Part shown: one piece after another, positions 54,359-63,458 of the stretch
How positions within the stretch are numbered: the stretch's first letter is position 1
How the letters are laid out: each line of letters opens with the position of its first letter
DNA from: Massilia sp. R2A-15
Lineage (GTDB): Bacteria; Pseudomonadota; Gammaproteobacteria; Burkholderiales; Burkholderiaceae_D
Reading direction: 5' to 3'
Assembly (NCBI RefSeq): GCF_030704305.1
Contig: NZ_CP131935.1
Location: forward strand, 1,674,001-1,738,000
DNA length: 64,000 bases
Program-made: the position numbers and the translations under genes
The notes under the pieces: generated by a model
Databases searched by the model: none
What the model saw: the letters and a program-made list of their open reading frames with translations, nothing else
Told to the model about the DNA's origin: nothing

Positions 54359-54796
54359 TTACAGGCCTCCGCGGCGCGCATCGAGCAGCTTGCGCACGGT
54401 CTGCATCGCCAGCAGGCCGCCGGCCAGCATCTGCGACAGCGGCGTGCGCCCGGCGAATATCGGGTTCTTGTTGGGCAGCGCCACCCATTCGTCGGCCAGC
54501 TTGTCGCCGTATAGTATGTGCAGCGCCTTGTAGATGCCGAGCAGGTAGGAAATACGCGTGATGCGGTCCACTTCGAGCACGCGGTCGGGGTTCTTCTTCC
54601 ACTCGTAGAAGGCGGACGAGGACAGGCCGCCGAGCAGTTCGCGGGCATCTTCGTCGCGCAGCTTCCAGGCGGCGGCGAGCTTGAAGAAGCCCTTCAGCGC
54701 GGACTTGGACAAGCGCTCGCGCTCGGCCCTGGCATTCAGGTCGACCAGCACGGCAGGTTCGAATCGGCTCTTCGGGTAAGCGTAGGCGAGGTTCAT
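54359..54796 (-). CDS. Xre/MbcA/ParS-type antitoxin (DUF2384)
   Basis: 145 residues. The helix-turn-helix part is FFKLAAAWKLRDEDARELLGGLSSSAFYEWKKNP and the C-terminal DUF2384 part includes GIYKALHILYGDKLADEWVALPNKNPIFAGRTPLSQML. In Xre-RES pairs it binds the toxin and represses the operon. The ATG at 54796 is supported by GGAG 7 bases upstream; longer in-frame starts would cross its own promoter. Confidence 0.9.
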   Translation of the reverse strand: MNLAYAYPKSRFEPAVLVDLNARAERERLSKSALKGFFKLAAAWKLRDEDARELLGGLSSSAFYEWKKNPDRVLEVDRITRISYLLGIYKALHILYGDKLADEWVALPNKNPIFAGRTPLSQMLAGGLLAMQTVRKLLDARRGGL

Positions 54797-54802
54797 GATG
54801 GC

Positions 54803-54834
54803 TCCGGTTATGGAGAAGTTATACTCCATTTCCG
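54803..54834. promoter_or_regulatory. Operator palindrome of the Xre-RES operon
   Basis: CCGGTTATGGAG and CTCCATTTCCGG flank an 8-base centre; the arms match except for two bases. The palindrome covers the -10 element, as expected for autorepression by the Xre antitoxin. Confidence 0.65.
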
Positions 54835-54846
54835 GCACGCGCGCAA
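54818..54846 (-). promoter_or_regulatory. Promoter of the Xre-RES operon
   Basis: On the minus strand TTGCGC (54841-54846) and TATAAC (54818-54823) are separated by exactly 17 bases, 22 bases before the antitoxin ATG. Confidence 0.65.
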
Positions 54847-54914
54847 GCGGCCCGATGTTGTCGTCCGGACATCCCTGTGCCAGAATGGGGCATCCTTCAC
54901 ACCAGGAGCGACCG

Positions 54915-55373
54915 ATGCGCCTTCTATCCTCGACCGCCGGCATCGTGCTGGCCCTGTTAGCCGCGGGCGCGGGCGCCGCGGCGCCCACCAATGCGGAACT
55001 GAAGCAGCAGGTCACCGACACCGAGCGCGCCTTCGCGGCGTCAATGAAGGCACGCGACCACGCGGCGTTTTCCAGCTTCCTGTCGGACGAGGCGGTGTTT
55101 TTCAACGATCCGGCGCCGCCGATGCGCGGCAAGGAGGCCGTGGCGAGGGGCTGGAAGCGCTTCTTCGACAAGCCCGCCGCGCCGTTCTCATGGGAGCCGG
55201 ACCAGGTCGAAGTGCTCGACTCGGGAACGCTGGCCATCAGCGGCGGGCCGGTGTATGACCCCAGCGGCAAGCTGGTCTCGCGATTCAGCTCGATCTGGCG
55301 CCTGGAAGCCCCGGGACGGTGGCGCATCGTGTTCGACCGCGGCTCGGACGTTTGCGACTGCAAGAAGCCGTAG
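54915..55373 (+). CDS. Secreted SnoaL/DUF4440-like protein
   Basis: 152 residues. Signal peptide (LLSSTAGIVLALLAAGAGAAAP) followed by a SnoaL-like fold: ELKQQVTDTERAFAASMKARDHAAFSSFLSDEAVFF is the DUF4440 opening, and WRLEAPGRWRIVFDRGSD the closing strands. Two Cys near the end (DVCDCKKP). The ATG at 54915 is preceded by CAGGAG. Exported; substrate unknown. Confidence 0.82.
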   Translation: MRLLSSTAGIVLALLAAGAGAAAPTNAELKQQVTDTERAFAASMKARDHAAFSSFLSDEAVFFNDPAPPMRGKEAVARGWKRFFDKPAAPFSWEPDQVEVLDSGTLAISGGPVYDPSGKLVSRFSSIWRLEAPGRWRIVFDRGSDVCDCKKP

Positions 55374-55385
55374 CCGCGGCGGGCT

Positions 55386-56420
55386 TCACACTCTCTCGAC
55401 GGATCCCGCGGGCAGCAGGTCGGCCATGAAATCGCGCGCGGCGCGCTCGAGCGCGGTCCACTGCCGCACCGCATCGGCCAGGCCGAGCGTGCGCTCCAGC
55501 CAGCGCGGATCGGCCAATTCCCAGTCGGACGCTTCGACCGACAGCTGCGTCATGCCCGAGCCAAAACGGGTCCACGCGGTCCTCAGCTTTTCCAGCGATT
55601 CGAGCGCATCGGCCAGCGCCGGCCCGATCCAGGCGCCTTCATCGAGCAGGGCGTCGAAGGCGCGCAGCTGGACCTCGATGCAGTGCTCGCGCTGCATGGC
55701 GGCGGCGCGATCGCGCTGCATCGCATGGAGCCGCGACACCACCGCCTGTTTGCGATGGGCGTTGAACAGGCCAAGCCGGGCGAGCTGACGCTCCAGCCGG
55801 CTGACGCGTTCGTGCGCGCCGGTGACGGCATCCTGGCGTTGCAGCAGCATTTCGCCGACCCGGGCGCTGGCTTCGGACAGGGCGCGATTCGCGTCCAGCA
55901 GCGCTGTTCTGGCGTCGGTTAGCCCGTCGAGCAGCGGCGCGATCCTGCGCCTGGCCTGATCGGCGATCGCGCCGAGCATGCGCAGTTGATTGCGCGATCC
56001 GTCGGCGCCGTCGTGCGCGTTGGCCATCCGCTGCAGGATGGACGCGGTCAGGCCGGCCGCCTCCTGCAGGCCCCCAGTCCACCAGATCACCGCGGCATAC
56101 GGCCGCTCGGGCGCCAGCTCGCCGGACAAGGCAGCGGGCTGGCCGCGCAACTGCTGCAGCACAAGCGCCGGCGACCCGAATGCGCAGGCGGCGTCGCGCA
56201 CGTTGTCGAGCACCTGTCCCGCGCCGTCCTCGCCGCCGGCGGAGGCGGGCAGTTCCCTGGCCAGGGAAATCCAGGTCTGGAGATGGCGCCACGACGTGCT
56301 CGCGAAGACCAGCGCGCAGCCGTCGCCACGGCGTTCGAGCGCGGCATACGGCACCGAGACGGCGTGCGCCGCCGATAATGTCGCCGCTGCGACCGCGCTC
56401 GTATCTGGCATAAACGTCAT
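55386..56420 (-). CDS. Helical protein, last gene of a three-paralog operon (putative alpha-PFT component)
   Basis: 344 residues. The N-terminal region has STSWRHLQTWISLARELP, DNVRDAACAFGSPALVLQQL and AAVIWWTGGLQEAAGLTASIL, the same ordered motifs as the other two proteins of the operon. A long coiled coil follows (ARTALLDANRALSEASARVG to HERVSRLERQLARLGLF, then back to REHCIEVQLRAFDALLDE). It lacks the hydrophobic hairpin of the first protein and has no signal peptide. GGAGG precedes the ATG, which overlaps the stop of the middle gene (ATGA). Family not recognised; the toxin-component label is an inference from architecture and gene order. Confidence 0.7.
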   Translation of the reverse strand: MTFMPDTSAVAAATLSAAHAVSVPYAALERRGDGCALVFASTSWRHLQTWISLARELPASAGGEDGAGQVLDNVRDAACAFGSPALVLQQLRGQPAALSGELAPERPYAAVIWWTGGLQEAAGLTASILQRMANAHDGADGSRNQLRMLGAIADQARRRIAPLLDGLTDARTALLDANRALSEASARVGEMLLQRQDAVTGAHERVSRLERQLARLGLFNAHRKQAVVSRLHAMQRDRAAAMQREHCIEVQLRAFDALLDEGAWIGPALADALESLEKLRTAWTRFGSGMTQLSVEASDWELADPRWLERTLGLADAVRQWTALERAARDFMADLLPAGSVERV

Positions 56421-57229
56421 GCTTGCCTCCGGTGGGTGCCTTCGTCGTCGTAGCCAAGCGAAGCGGCAAAGCGCCCGCAGGCCTCGCCGACTGTTTTCCA
56501 CGCCGCGATGGCGCGCCGCGACCGCGCCGGATCGAGGAAGGGCTGCGCGCCCACATGCGCTTCGTTGATGCTATTACCGAAGAGGGCCATGTGCGAATGG
56601 ACCTGGACCCACGCCGCCTCCAGCAACACCAGCCGGCCGAGGATGCCCCCAACCGCCTTGGCCGCGCGCGGAACGCTCACTTCCAATTCCAGATCCTGGC
56701 TGCAGCGAAGGATGCTGCCTTCCAGCCCGCGGAACTTCGAGACCAGCCTCTCGGTTTCGGCCGCCATTGCCTGCGCAAGCGGCACCGGGCCGACCGCGCG
56801 ATCGAACAGCCAGGCCGTCAGCACCGCGGCCTGCTCCTTTGCCGGCACGTCGGGCAGGTTGCGCAGCGCGCTCTCGAATCCGCTGGCAAGCATGCCGGCG
56901 GCGTCGGCGAGCCGTTTTGCGAGCCAGGCGGTGTGGGCGACCATGCCGGCCGGCGCCTCCCAGGCGTCGAGCAGGGACGGCGACTCGCGCAACGCAGCGC
57001 GGATTGCGCCCGGATTGCCGCATTGCTCGGCGGCGGCAAGGGCCAGTTGCATCGGCCCGGAGCCGCGCGTCGCCGCCGGAAGGGCGCAGGCGGCGTTCAG
57101 GAACGCCAGCAAGTCGTGCCAGGCGTCGCAGCACAGGGAGAAGCGGGCCGGATGGCCCGGCGGCACGTACGCCAGCATCCCTGACGGCGGGCCGATCGAC
57201 GGCGGGGCGGACAATGCGGCGGCATTCAA
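56417..57229 (-). CDS. Helical protein, middle gene of the three-paralog operon (putative alpha-PFT component)
   Basis: 270 residues starting at a TTG at 57229 with GAGG 8 bases upstream; the ATG at 57225 is out of frame. The order of motifs follows its two neighbours: CCDAWHDLLAFLNAACALP, AAAEQCGNPGAIRAAL and MVAHTAWLAKRLADAAGMLASG. A moderately hydrophobic central helix (AVGGILGRLVLLEAAWVQV) is flanked by helices. No signal peptide. It lies 15 bases after the end of the first gene and overlaps the next by four bases. Family not recognised. Confidence 0.7.
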   Translation of the reverse strand: MNAAALSAPPSIGPPSGMLAYVPPGHPARFSLCCDAWHDLLAFLNAACALPAATRGSGPMQLALAAAEQCGNPGAIRAALRESPSLLDAWEAPAGMVAHTAWLAKRLADAAGMLASGFESALRNLPDVPAKEQAAVLTAWLFDRAVGPVPLAQAMAAETERLVSKFRGLEGSILRCSQDLELEVSVPRAAKAVGGILGRLVLLEAAWVQVHSHMALFGNSINEAHVGAQPFLDPARSRRAIAAWKTVGEACGRFAASLGYDDEGTHRRQA

Positions 57230-57244
57230 GATTGTTGCCTCATC

Positions 57245-58515
57245 TCAGGCGGCCTTGCGGAAGGTGAAGTGGCTCTGCCAGGCGCCGTCGTCGCGTGGCA
57301 GGACGCCGCCGAAATCGACCGGCTCCGCTTCGAGGAACGAGCCGGCCACGAACGCACGGATGGCCCCATCGAGGAGCGACCAGCTGTTCGCCGCCGGCGT
57401 CGTAACCTGCTCGTCCAGCCAGGCCGCGCTGTGCAGGTTGGCGGCACTCAGTTCATTGGCGCGCGCGCTCATTTCGCGGATCGCGCCGGTCCAGCCGTGC
57501 TTGAGCGCGACCAGGTCGCCGATCACGCCGCTCGAATCGGGCAGCGAGAATTTCATCAGGTGGTCGAGCGCACCCAGGTCGGCGCGGAAGCAGGCCTGGG
57601 TGGCGAAGAAGTCGCTTTCCGCCTGCAAGTCCGCAACCAGGTTGTCGTACGCCGCGCGCGAGGCCGCGGCCGCATTGGCCAGCGCCGCCGCCGACGCTGC
57701 GGTCTGGGGCCGGCGGCGGCAGGCCCGATGGCGAAGCTGGCGGCGCCCGGCGGCAGGGCAAGCGTGACCATCAGCATGGTCCCCGCAATGGCGATCGTGC
57801 CGGGCACGATGCAGGAGGACATGGCCAGCGCAAGCCACTTCTGGTAGGCCGCTTCGCGCGCTCGCTCGAGCGCGACCACGCCCACTTGCAGGGCGCCGAT
57901 TTCCTTGTCCAGGCTGGAGCGCATGCGCGATCCGCGCTCGGTGAACGCCGTCATCGACAGCTGCGCGGCATCGAGTTCGCTTTCGATCGCCTGGAATTCC
58001 CCGATCAGGACATTGAGCTGGTCGATCGTCTGGTGCATGCGGTCGATGATCCGGCCCTCGCCGAGGAACAGCGCCCTGATGGCCGCGCAGGCCTCGCCCG
58101 CGGATCCGCTGCGGGCCAGGGCGGGAATGGCGCTGAATGCCGCCGCCAGCGCCAGGGCATCCTCGTGCGCATGTTCAAGTGTCCATACCGTCGCCGCCAG
58201 GGCCTCGTTGCGGGGACGCGCCGCTTTCGCGAGGAACAGCGGGTCGTTCAGGATGCGCGCGCGCAGGCGTTTCGGGCTGCCGTAGCGGGTGGCGGCCTGC
58301 TGCAGCTTGTGCATCGCATCGAAGCACTGCTTCATCTGGACGCCGGAGGCATCGCCATAGCGTTCCTCGAATTCGCCGAGGCCGGAGGGCAGGGCCAGCA
58401 TCGCCTGGACGCGGGTCTGCAGGTCGATCCATTCCGTCGACGCGAGCAGGAAGCGCTGCGCCTCATGGTTTTCGCCGGCCTGCAGCAGCAGGGACGAAGG
58501 CACATGCAGGGTCAT
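57245..58515 (-). pseudogene. Helical protein with hydrophobic hairpin, first gene of the three-paralog operon; frameshifted
   Basis: The ATG at 58515 has a very good ribosome site (GGAGGAG). The N-terminal frame carries STEWIDLQTRVQAMLALPSG, AATRYGSPKRLRARI and a coiled coil, then a long hydrophobic hairpin (WLALAMSSCIVPGTIAIAGT, then MLMVTLALPPGAASFAIG; about residues 227-265). The reading then shifts at a run of four C on the minus strand (57706-57709). Adding one C joins it smoothly to an intact C-terminal frame (AASAAALANAAAASRAAYDN to the stop at 57245), giving 423 residues. The unrepaired frame ends at 57556, with an Arg-rich tail. This may be a sequencing error, a true null mutation or a phase-variable site. 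Confidence 0.65.
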
Positions 58516-58664
58516 GGTGGCTCCTCCGGACAGGGGCTGCGGGCGAAAAATCACCCGTTCTGAAGCCAAGTGTAATGAAAGGGCGCTGGGCGGCAACCTA
58601 TTACTACACATAGCTGTCGGAGGCTGAAAAAGCCTGTCCTGCCTGGCTTCGCAGGAGCGGGATT

Positions 58665-60359
58665 TCAGAGCGGCTCGGCGTGCTCCACCATCAGCTGTAC
58701 CTTGGTGACGCCGTTGTATTCGTTGGCGTCGAGCCGGAACGCCACGCGCGCGCGTTCGCCCAGCGATGCGGTGTGTCCGAACCAGATTGCGTCGTAGCGG
58801 TGGCCATTCCGTTCGAGCAGCAGCTTGAGGTGGCGCTCTTTCAGGATGCGCTGGCTGATGACGCGGAATTCGTCGCAAAAGACCGGCGGCGCAAAGCCCT
58901 GGCCCCAGACCTGGCCGTCCACCAGCTCGATGAATTGAGTAGTGTAGTACGCATCTTCCAGCGGGCCGTCGGTTTCGATCACCCGTTCGAGCTGCGCTTC
59001 GCTGAGCCAGGCTTTGCCGACCGCTTCGAACGCTTCGGAAAACGCGTCGAAGGCGTCGGCGCGCAGCGTCAGGCCGGCCGCCATTGCGTGGCCGCCGAAT
59101 TTGTCGATCAGAGACGGCGCCCGTTTCGACACCAGGTCGAGCGCGTCGCGCAGGTGAAAGCCGGGAATCGAGCGCCCCGATCCCTTGATCCAGCCGTCCG
59201 CGCCGGGCGCGAAGGTGATCGTCGGACGGAAGAATTTCTCCTTCAGGCGCGAGGCGACGATGCCGATCACGCCCTGGTGCCAGCCGGCGTCGAACACGCT
59301 GATGGTGCTGCTGTCGGCCGGCTGCCACGCGTCCAGGTGCAACAGCGCGGCGTCCTGCATCTCCGCTTCGATCTCGCGGCGCTTCAGGTTGATCTCGTTG
59401 AGCTGCTGGGCGATCGCCCACGCGCGCCCCTCGTCGTCGGTGACGAGGCACTCGATCCCGAGCGACATGTCGTCGAGCCGGCCGGCCGCGTTCAGGCGCG
59501 GGCCGAGCGCGAAGCCGAGGTCGAACGGCGAGGCGCTTCTGGCTTCGCGGCCGGCGACCCGGAACAGCGCCGCGACGCCGGGGTGCATGCGCCCGGCGCG
59601 CATGCGCTTGATGCCCTGGGCGACCAGGATGCGGTTGTTCGGGTCGAGCCGCACCACGTCGGCCACGGTGCCCAGCGCGACCAGGTCCAGCAGGCTGTCG
59701 AGCTTGGGCTGGGTCTGGGCGTCGAAGATGCCGCGCCGGCGCATCTCGGCGCGCAGCGCGAGCAGCACGTAGAACACGACGCCGACGCCGGCCAGGTTCT
59801 TGCTGGGGAAGCCGCATTCTGGCTGGTTCGGGTTGACGATCACGCGCGCGGCCGGCAGCGTGTCGGCCGGCAGGTGGTGGTCGGTCACCACCACTTCGAT
59901 GCCGCGCCGGTTGGCCTCGGCCACGCCGTCGATGCTGGCGATGCCATTGTCGACGGTGATGATGATGTCGGGCGCCTTCTCGCGAGCGGTCAGTTCGACG
60001 ATCTCCGGCGTCAGCCCGTAACCGTATTCGAAGCGGTTCGGCACGATGTAGTCGACCGTCGCGCCCATTGCGCGCAGGCCGCGCAGCGCGGTGGCGCAGG
60101 CGGTGGCGCCGTCGCAGTCGTAGTCGGCGACGATGGTCATCTTCTTGCCCGCGGCGATGGAGTCGGCCAGGAACACGGCGGCCGCGTCGATATGCCGCAA
60201 GCCCGATGGCGCCATCAGCGCGGCCAGTTCGCTCGACAGCTCGCGCGTGTCGGTCAGGCCGCGCGAGGCGTACAGGCGCGCGAGGACGGGATGCACGCCG
60301 CCCTGGCGCAGCATCTCGGAAGTACGGAACGAACAGGGACGGGTGGAAATGCGGGTCAT
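58665..60359 (-). CDS. recJ: Single-stranded DNA exonuclease RecJ
   Basis: 564 residues from an ATG at 60359. DHH motifs: VADYDCDGATACATAL (motif I), ITVDNGIAS (II), TDHHLPAD (III), and a DHHA1 segment (KFGGHAMAAGLTL). Degrades single-stranded DNA 5' to 3' in recombination and mismatch repair. Overlaps the upstream RpfE-like gene by four bases (ATGA). Confidence 0.96.
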   Translation of the reverse strand: MTRISTRPCSFRTSEMLRQGGVHPVLARLYASRGLTDTRELSSELAALMAPSGLRHIDAAAVFLADSIAAGKKMTIVADYDCDGATACATALRGLRAMGATVDYIVPNRFEYGYGLTPEIVELTAREKAPDIIITVDNGIASIDGVAEANRRGIEVVVTDHHLPADTLPAARVIVNPNQPECGFPSKNLAGVGVVFYVLLALRAEMRRRGIFDAQTQPKLDSLLDLVALGTVADVVRLDPNNRILVAQGIKRMRAGRMHPGVAALFRVAGREARSASPFDLGFALGPRLNAAGRLDDMSLGIECLVTDDEGRAWAIAQQLNEINLKRREIEAEMQDAALLHLDAWQPADSSTISVFDAGWHQGVIGIVASRLKEKFFRPTITFAPGADGWIKGSGRSIPGFHLRDALDLVSKRAPSLIDKFGGHAMAAGLTLRADAFDAFSEAFEAVGKAWLSEAQLERVIETDGPLEDAYYTTQFIELVDGQVWGQGFAPPVFCDEFRVISQRILKERHLKLLLERNGHRYDAIWFGHTASLGERARVAFRLDANEYNGVTKVQLMVEHAEPL

Positions 60360-61372
60360 GGAAGCAGTCGGTCTAAGGTCGGGCGGCGCCAAAATTTGCG
60401 TTGCGCCATCGCGGAGGTGGTGAATTCGGCAAGCGCGTTGCGGTGGCTTAGCACCAGCCGTGCCCTGGCCGCACGGCCGCTCGTGACGGCGTCGAGCAGC
60501 GGCATGAAGGTGTCCTGGTCGAGCTGTTGCATGTGCTGCAGCCAGCCGGCCCAGTCGGTCGCGAGCGCCGCTTCGGCCAGGCGCCCGTCGCAGAACAGCG
60601 CTGGATTGTCCGCTCCGGCCAGCAGCCCGGCGAACGATCCGTGCTGCTGCGCGATCGCCGACAGCCAGGGCGGCGATCCGGCGCATGCGAATGGAGCCGA
60701 TGGCATGTCGCCCGCATCGGCGGCGCCCCACGGCCAGAACGAATTGATCGCCGGCCAGCCGCGCGCTTCGCGTTCGACGTTGGCGGGATGCTGGTGCCAG
60801 AGCATCTGCACTTCGTTCTGCAGCTTGCGGTAGTCGAGCGCATGCTCGCCTTGCGGCAGCCAGTCGGTCAGGTTCATGCCGCCGGTGGCGTCGGGCGAGG
60901 CAGTGTCCAGCGCCGCCCAGGCGCCGGCGCGCATGAACCAGGTGTGGGCGTCACCGTACAGCAGGGTGTGGCCGCTGTCGTCGAAATACGGTTTGGCGCT
61001 GTCGAACAGCGCGCGCGAATGCGAGTCCACGAGTCCGAGGCGCCGCGTGTCGCCCATCATCAGGTAGGTGCGCGAGATTTCGATGTGGGCCGGATTGACG
61101 ATCATCCAGGCGCCGCCCGCGGGATCGAGGCCGAAGCCGCGCATCGCCGCCGCGGCGAACGCCAGCCTGCGCCCGTCGCACAGCCCGATTGCGCGGCCGA
61201 GCCACAGTTCGTGCGGCAGGGCGCGCGCGTCGGAATCGGCGGCGAGGGCGCGATTGGCCGAGGTGCGCGACAACAGCGCGGCCAGCCCGGGCGCCTGCAG
61301 GGCGCGTACCAGGTCGGGGGCGAGTTCGGGCGGGGGGAGGGCGAACGGCAGGACAAGCGTTATTTCGATCAT
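60356..61372 (-). CDS. RpfE-like / phosphoglycerate mutase-related protein adjacent to recJ
   Basis: 338 residues from an ATG at 61372 (61381 is possible). A compact protein with segments LVLPFALPPPELAPDLVRAL, NPAHIEISRTYLMMGDTRRL, MNLTDWLPQGEHALDYRKLQNEVQMLW and NSFWPWGAADAGDMP. It is commonly annotated as a 2,3-bisphosphoglycerate-independent phosphoglycerate mutase-like regulator. A related gene, rpfE, lies near recJ, prfB and lysS in Xanthomonas. No catalytic function is established. It is translationally coupled to recJ. Confidence 0.7.
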   Translation of the reverse strand: MIEITLVLPFALPPPELAPDLVRALQAPGLAALLSRTSANRALAADSDARALPHELWLGRAIGLCDGRRLAFAAAAMRGFGLDPAGGAWMIVNPAHIEISRTYLMMGDTRRLGLVDSHSRALFDSAKPYFDDSGHTLLYGDAHTWFMRAGAWAALDTASPDATGGMNLTDWLPQGEHALDYRKLQNEVQMLWHQHPANVEREARGWPAINSFWPWGAADAGDMPSAPFACAGSPPWLSAIAQQHGSFAGLLAGADNPALFCDGRLAEAALATDWAGWLQHMQQLDQDTFMPLLDAVTSGRAARARLVLSHRNALAEFTTSAMAQRKFWRRPTLDRLLP

Positions 61373-61502
61373 GGCCGACATTGTAGGCCATCGGGCGCGC
61401 CGGCCGGAAATTCGCGCACCGCGATTCAATTGTGACAACCTCTGTCGGCGATGCGCTTTGTGTGGCACACTTCGGGCTCACACGAATTTCCCGTCGGAGC
61501 CC

Positions 61503-62765
61503 ATGAGTATCATCCACAAACTGCCGTACGAATGGCTGGTCGGCCTGCGCTATACGCGCGCCGGCAAGCGCAGTGGCCGCAACAGCTTCATCTCCTTCAT
61601 CTCCCTCATTTCGGTGGCCGGCATCGGGCTTGGCGTGGCTGCGCTGATCGTCGTGCTGTCGGTGATGAACGGCTTCCAGAAAGAAGTCACCGACCGCATG
61701 CTGTCGGTGCTGGCGCATATCGAAGTGTTCGATCCGCGCGGCGCGCTGCCCAACTGGCAGACGTCGGTGCAGGACGCTTTCAGGAACCCGGCGGTCAAGG
61801 GCGCGGCGCCGTTCGTCGAGACCCAGGGCATGCTGGTGCGCGACGTGATGCGCCCGGCGATCATCCGCGGCGTGATTCCGTCGGAAGAGACCAAGGTATC
61901 GGACGTCGCGAAGCAAATGAAGGCGGGCAGCTTCGACGACCTGAAGCCAGGATCGTTCAACATCGTGATGGGCTACGCCCTGGCGCGCGCGCTGAACCTG
62001 TCGATGGGCGACAAGGTGACGATGCTGCTGGCGCAGGCGCAGACCACGCCGGCCGGCATGCTGCCGCGCACCCGGACATTCACGCTGGTCGGCATCTTCG
62101 AGGCGGGCCACTACGAATTCGACTCGGGCCTGGCGTTCATCAGCCTTGAGGACGCGGAAAAGATGGAGCGGCTCGATGCCCCGTCCGGCCTGCGCCTGCG
62201 CATCGCCGACATGCACCAGGCGCCGCAGGTGGCGCAGGAACTCAAGGCCAGCATGCCCGGCGATCTGGTGGTGCGCGACTGGTCGCAGCAGAATGCGACA
62301 TGGTTCGCGGCCGTACAGACCGAAAAGAAGATGATGTTTATTATCCTGACCCTGATCATCGCGGTCGCGGCGTTCAACCTGGTGTCCACGCTTGTGATGA
62401 CGGTGACCGACAAGCAGGCCGACATCGCGATCCTGCGCACGCTGGGTTCCTCGCCGCGTTCGATCATGAAGATCTTCATGATCCAGGGCGCGCTGGTGGG
62501 CCTGATGGGCACGGCGATCGGGGTCGGCTTCGGCGTGCTGGTCGCCTTGAACGTCGACGTCATCGTGCCGTTTATCGAACACCTGTTGGGAGTGCAGTTT
62601 TTGTCCAAAGATATTTACTTCATCAGCACCGTTCCGTCCGACCTGCGCTGGCCGGATGTCGCCAAGATCGGCGGCCTGGCCGTGATACTGGCCTTTGTGG
62701 CCACGCTGTATCCAAGCTTTGCCGCGTCGCGCGTGAAGCCGGCGGAGGCGCTGCGCTATGAATAA
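61503..62765 (+). CDS. lolC: Lipoprotein-releasing ABC transporter permease LolC/LolE
   Basis: 420 residues. Membrane helix pattern and sequences are those of Lol[48 protein letters not shown] at the N-terminus, a large periplasmic domain, then [24 protein letters not shown] and [23 protein letters not shown]. LolCDE removes lipoproteins from the inner membrane for transfer to LolA. The ATG at 61503 has GGAG five bases upstream. It overlaps lolD by 8 bases. A single permease gene is present, so it probably serves as a homodimer (LolF-type). Confidence 0.94.
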   Translation: MSIIHKLPYEWLVGLRYTRAGKRSGRNSFISFISLISVAGIGLGVAALIVVLSVMNGFQKEVTDRMLSVLAHIEVFDPRGALPNWQTSVQDAFRNPAVKGAAPFVETQGMLVRDVMRPAIIRGVIPSEETKVSDVAKQMKAGSFDDLKPGSFNIVMGYALARALNLSMGDKVTMLLAQAQTTPAGMLPRTRTFTLVGIFEAGHYEFDSGLAFISLEDAEKMERLDAPSGLRLRIADMHQAPQVAQELKASMPGDLVVRDWSQQNATWFAAVQTEKKMMFIILTLIIAVAAFNLVSTLVMTVTDKQADIAILRTLGSSPRSIMKIFMIQGALVGLMGTAIGVGFGVLVALNVDVIVPFIEHLLGVQFLSKDIYFISTVPSDLRWPDVAKIGGLAVILAFVATLYPSFAASRVKPAEALRYE

Positions 62766-63450
62766 GCAAGCCAATATGCCGGTCCTGGCGTGCCGCGGCC
62801 TGGGCAAGACCTTCAGGCAGGGAGACTATTCGGTCGAGGTGCTGAGCCACGTCGATTTCAGTATCCGCGCCGGGGAGCGCATCGCCATCGTGGGCGCCTC
62901 CGGCTCGGGCAAATCGACGCTGCTGCACCTTCTGGGCGGCCTCGATACGCCGACCACGGGCTCGGTAACGCTGCTCGGCGAGGATTTTGCGACACTGTCC
63001 GAAACCCGCCGCGGAGACCTGCGCAACGAGGCGCTGGGCTTCGTCTATCAATTCCACCATCTGCTGCCGGAGTTTTCGGCGCTCGACAACGTGGCGATGC
63101 CACTGCTGATCCGCCGCGAAAAGCGCGCGGACGCGGTGGCCAAGGCGCAGGCGATCCTGGAGCGGGTCGGGCTGGGCAAGCGGGTGGCGCACCGCCCGGG
63201 CGAGCTGTCCGGCGGCGAACGCCAGCGGGTGGCGCTGGCGCGCGCGCTGGTGACGCAGCCGGCCTGCGTGCTGGCCGACGAGCCGACCGGAAACCTGGAC
63301 CACGCCACGGCGCAGTCGATCTTCGACCTGATGCTGGAACTGTCGAAAACCTTGGGCACGGCGTTTGTCATCGTCACCCACGACATCGAGCTGGCGCGCC
63401 GCTGCGACCGCGTGTTCCGCCTGACCGACAACGGACTGCAGCCCGAATAA
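62758..63450 (+). CDS. lolD: Lipoprotein-releasing ABC transporter ATPase LolD
   Basis: 230 residues. Walker [10 protein letters not shown], the LolD-specific [21 protein letters not shown], signature [15 protein letters not shown] and Walker [14 protein letters not shown]. It powers lipoprotein release with LolC. The ATG at 62758 overlaps the end of lolC. Confidence 0.96.
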   Translation: MNKQANMPVLACRGLGKTFRQGDYSVEVLSHVDFSIRAGERIAIVGASGSGKSTLLHLLGGLDTPTTGSVTLLGEDFATLSETRRGDLRNEALGFVYQFHHLLPEFSALDNVAMPLLIRREKRADAVAKAQAILERVGLGKRVAHRPGELSGGERQRVALARALVTQPACVLADEPTGNLDHATAQSIFDLMLELSKTLGTAFVIVTHDIELARRCDRVFRLTDNGLQPE

Positions 63451-63458
63451 GGCCCGCC

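Noticed and set aside
54359..55474. A 371-residue version of the antitoxin beginning at 55474
   Set aside because: It would run through the antitoxin promoter and the opposite-strand secreted protein gene; the GGAG and the family length support 54796.
57225..57225. ATG at 57225 as the start of the middle gene of the paralog operon
   Set aside because: It is out of frame with the coding sequence; the in-frame TTG at 57229 follows GAGG at a good distance.
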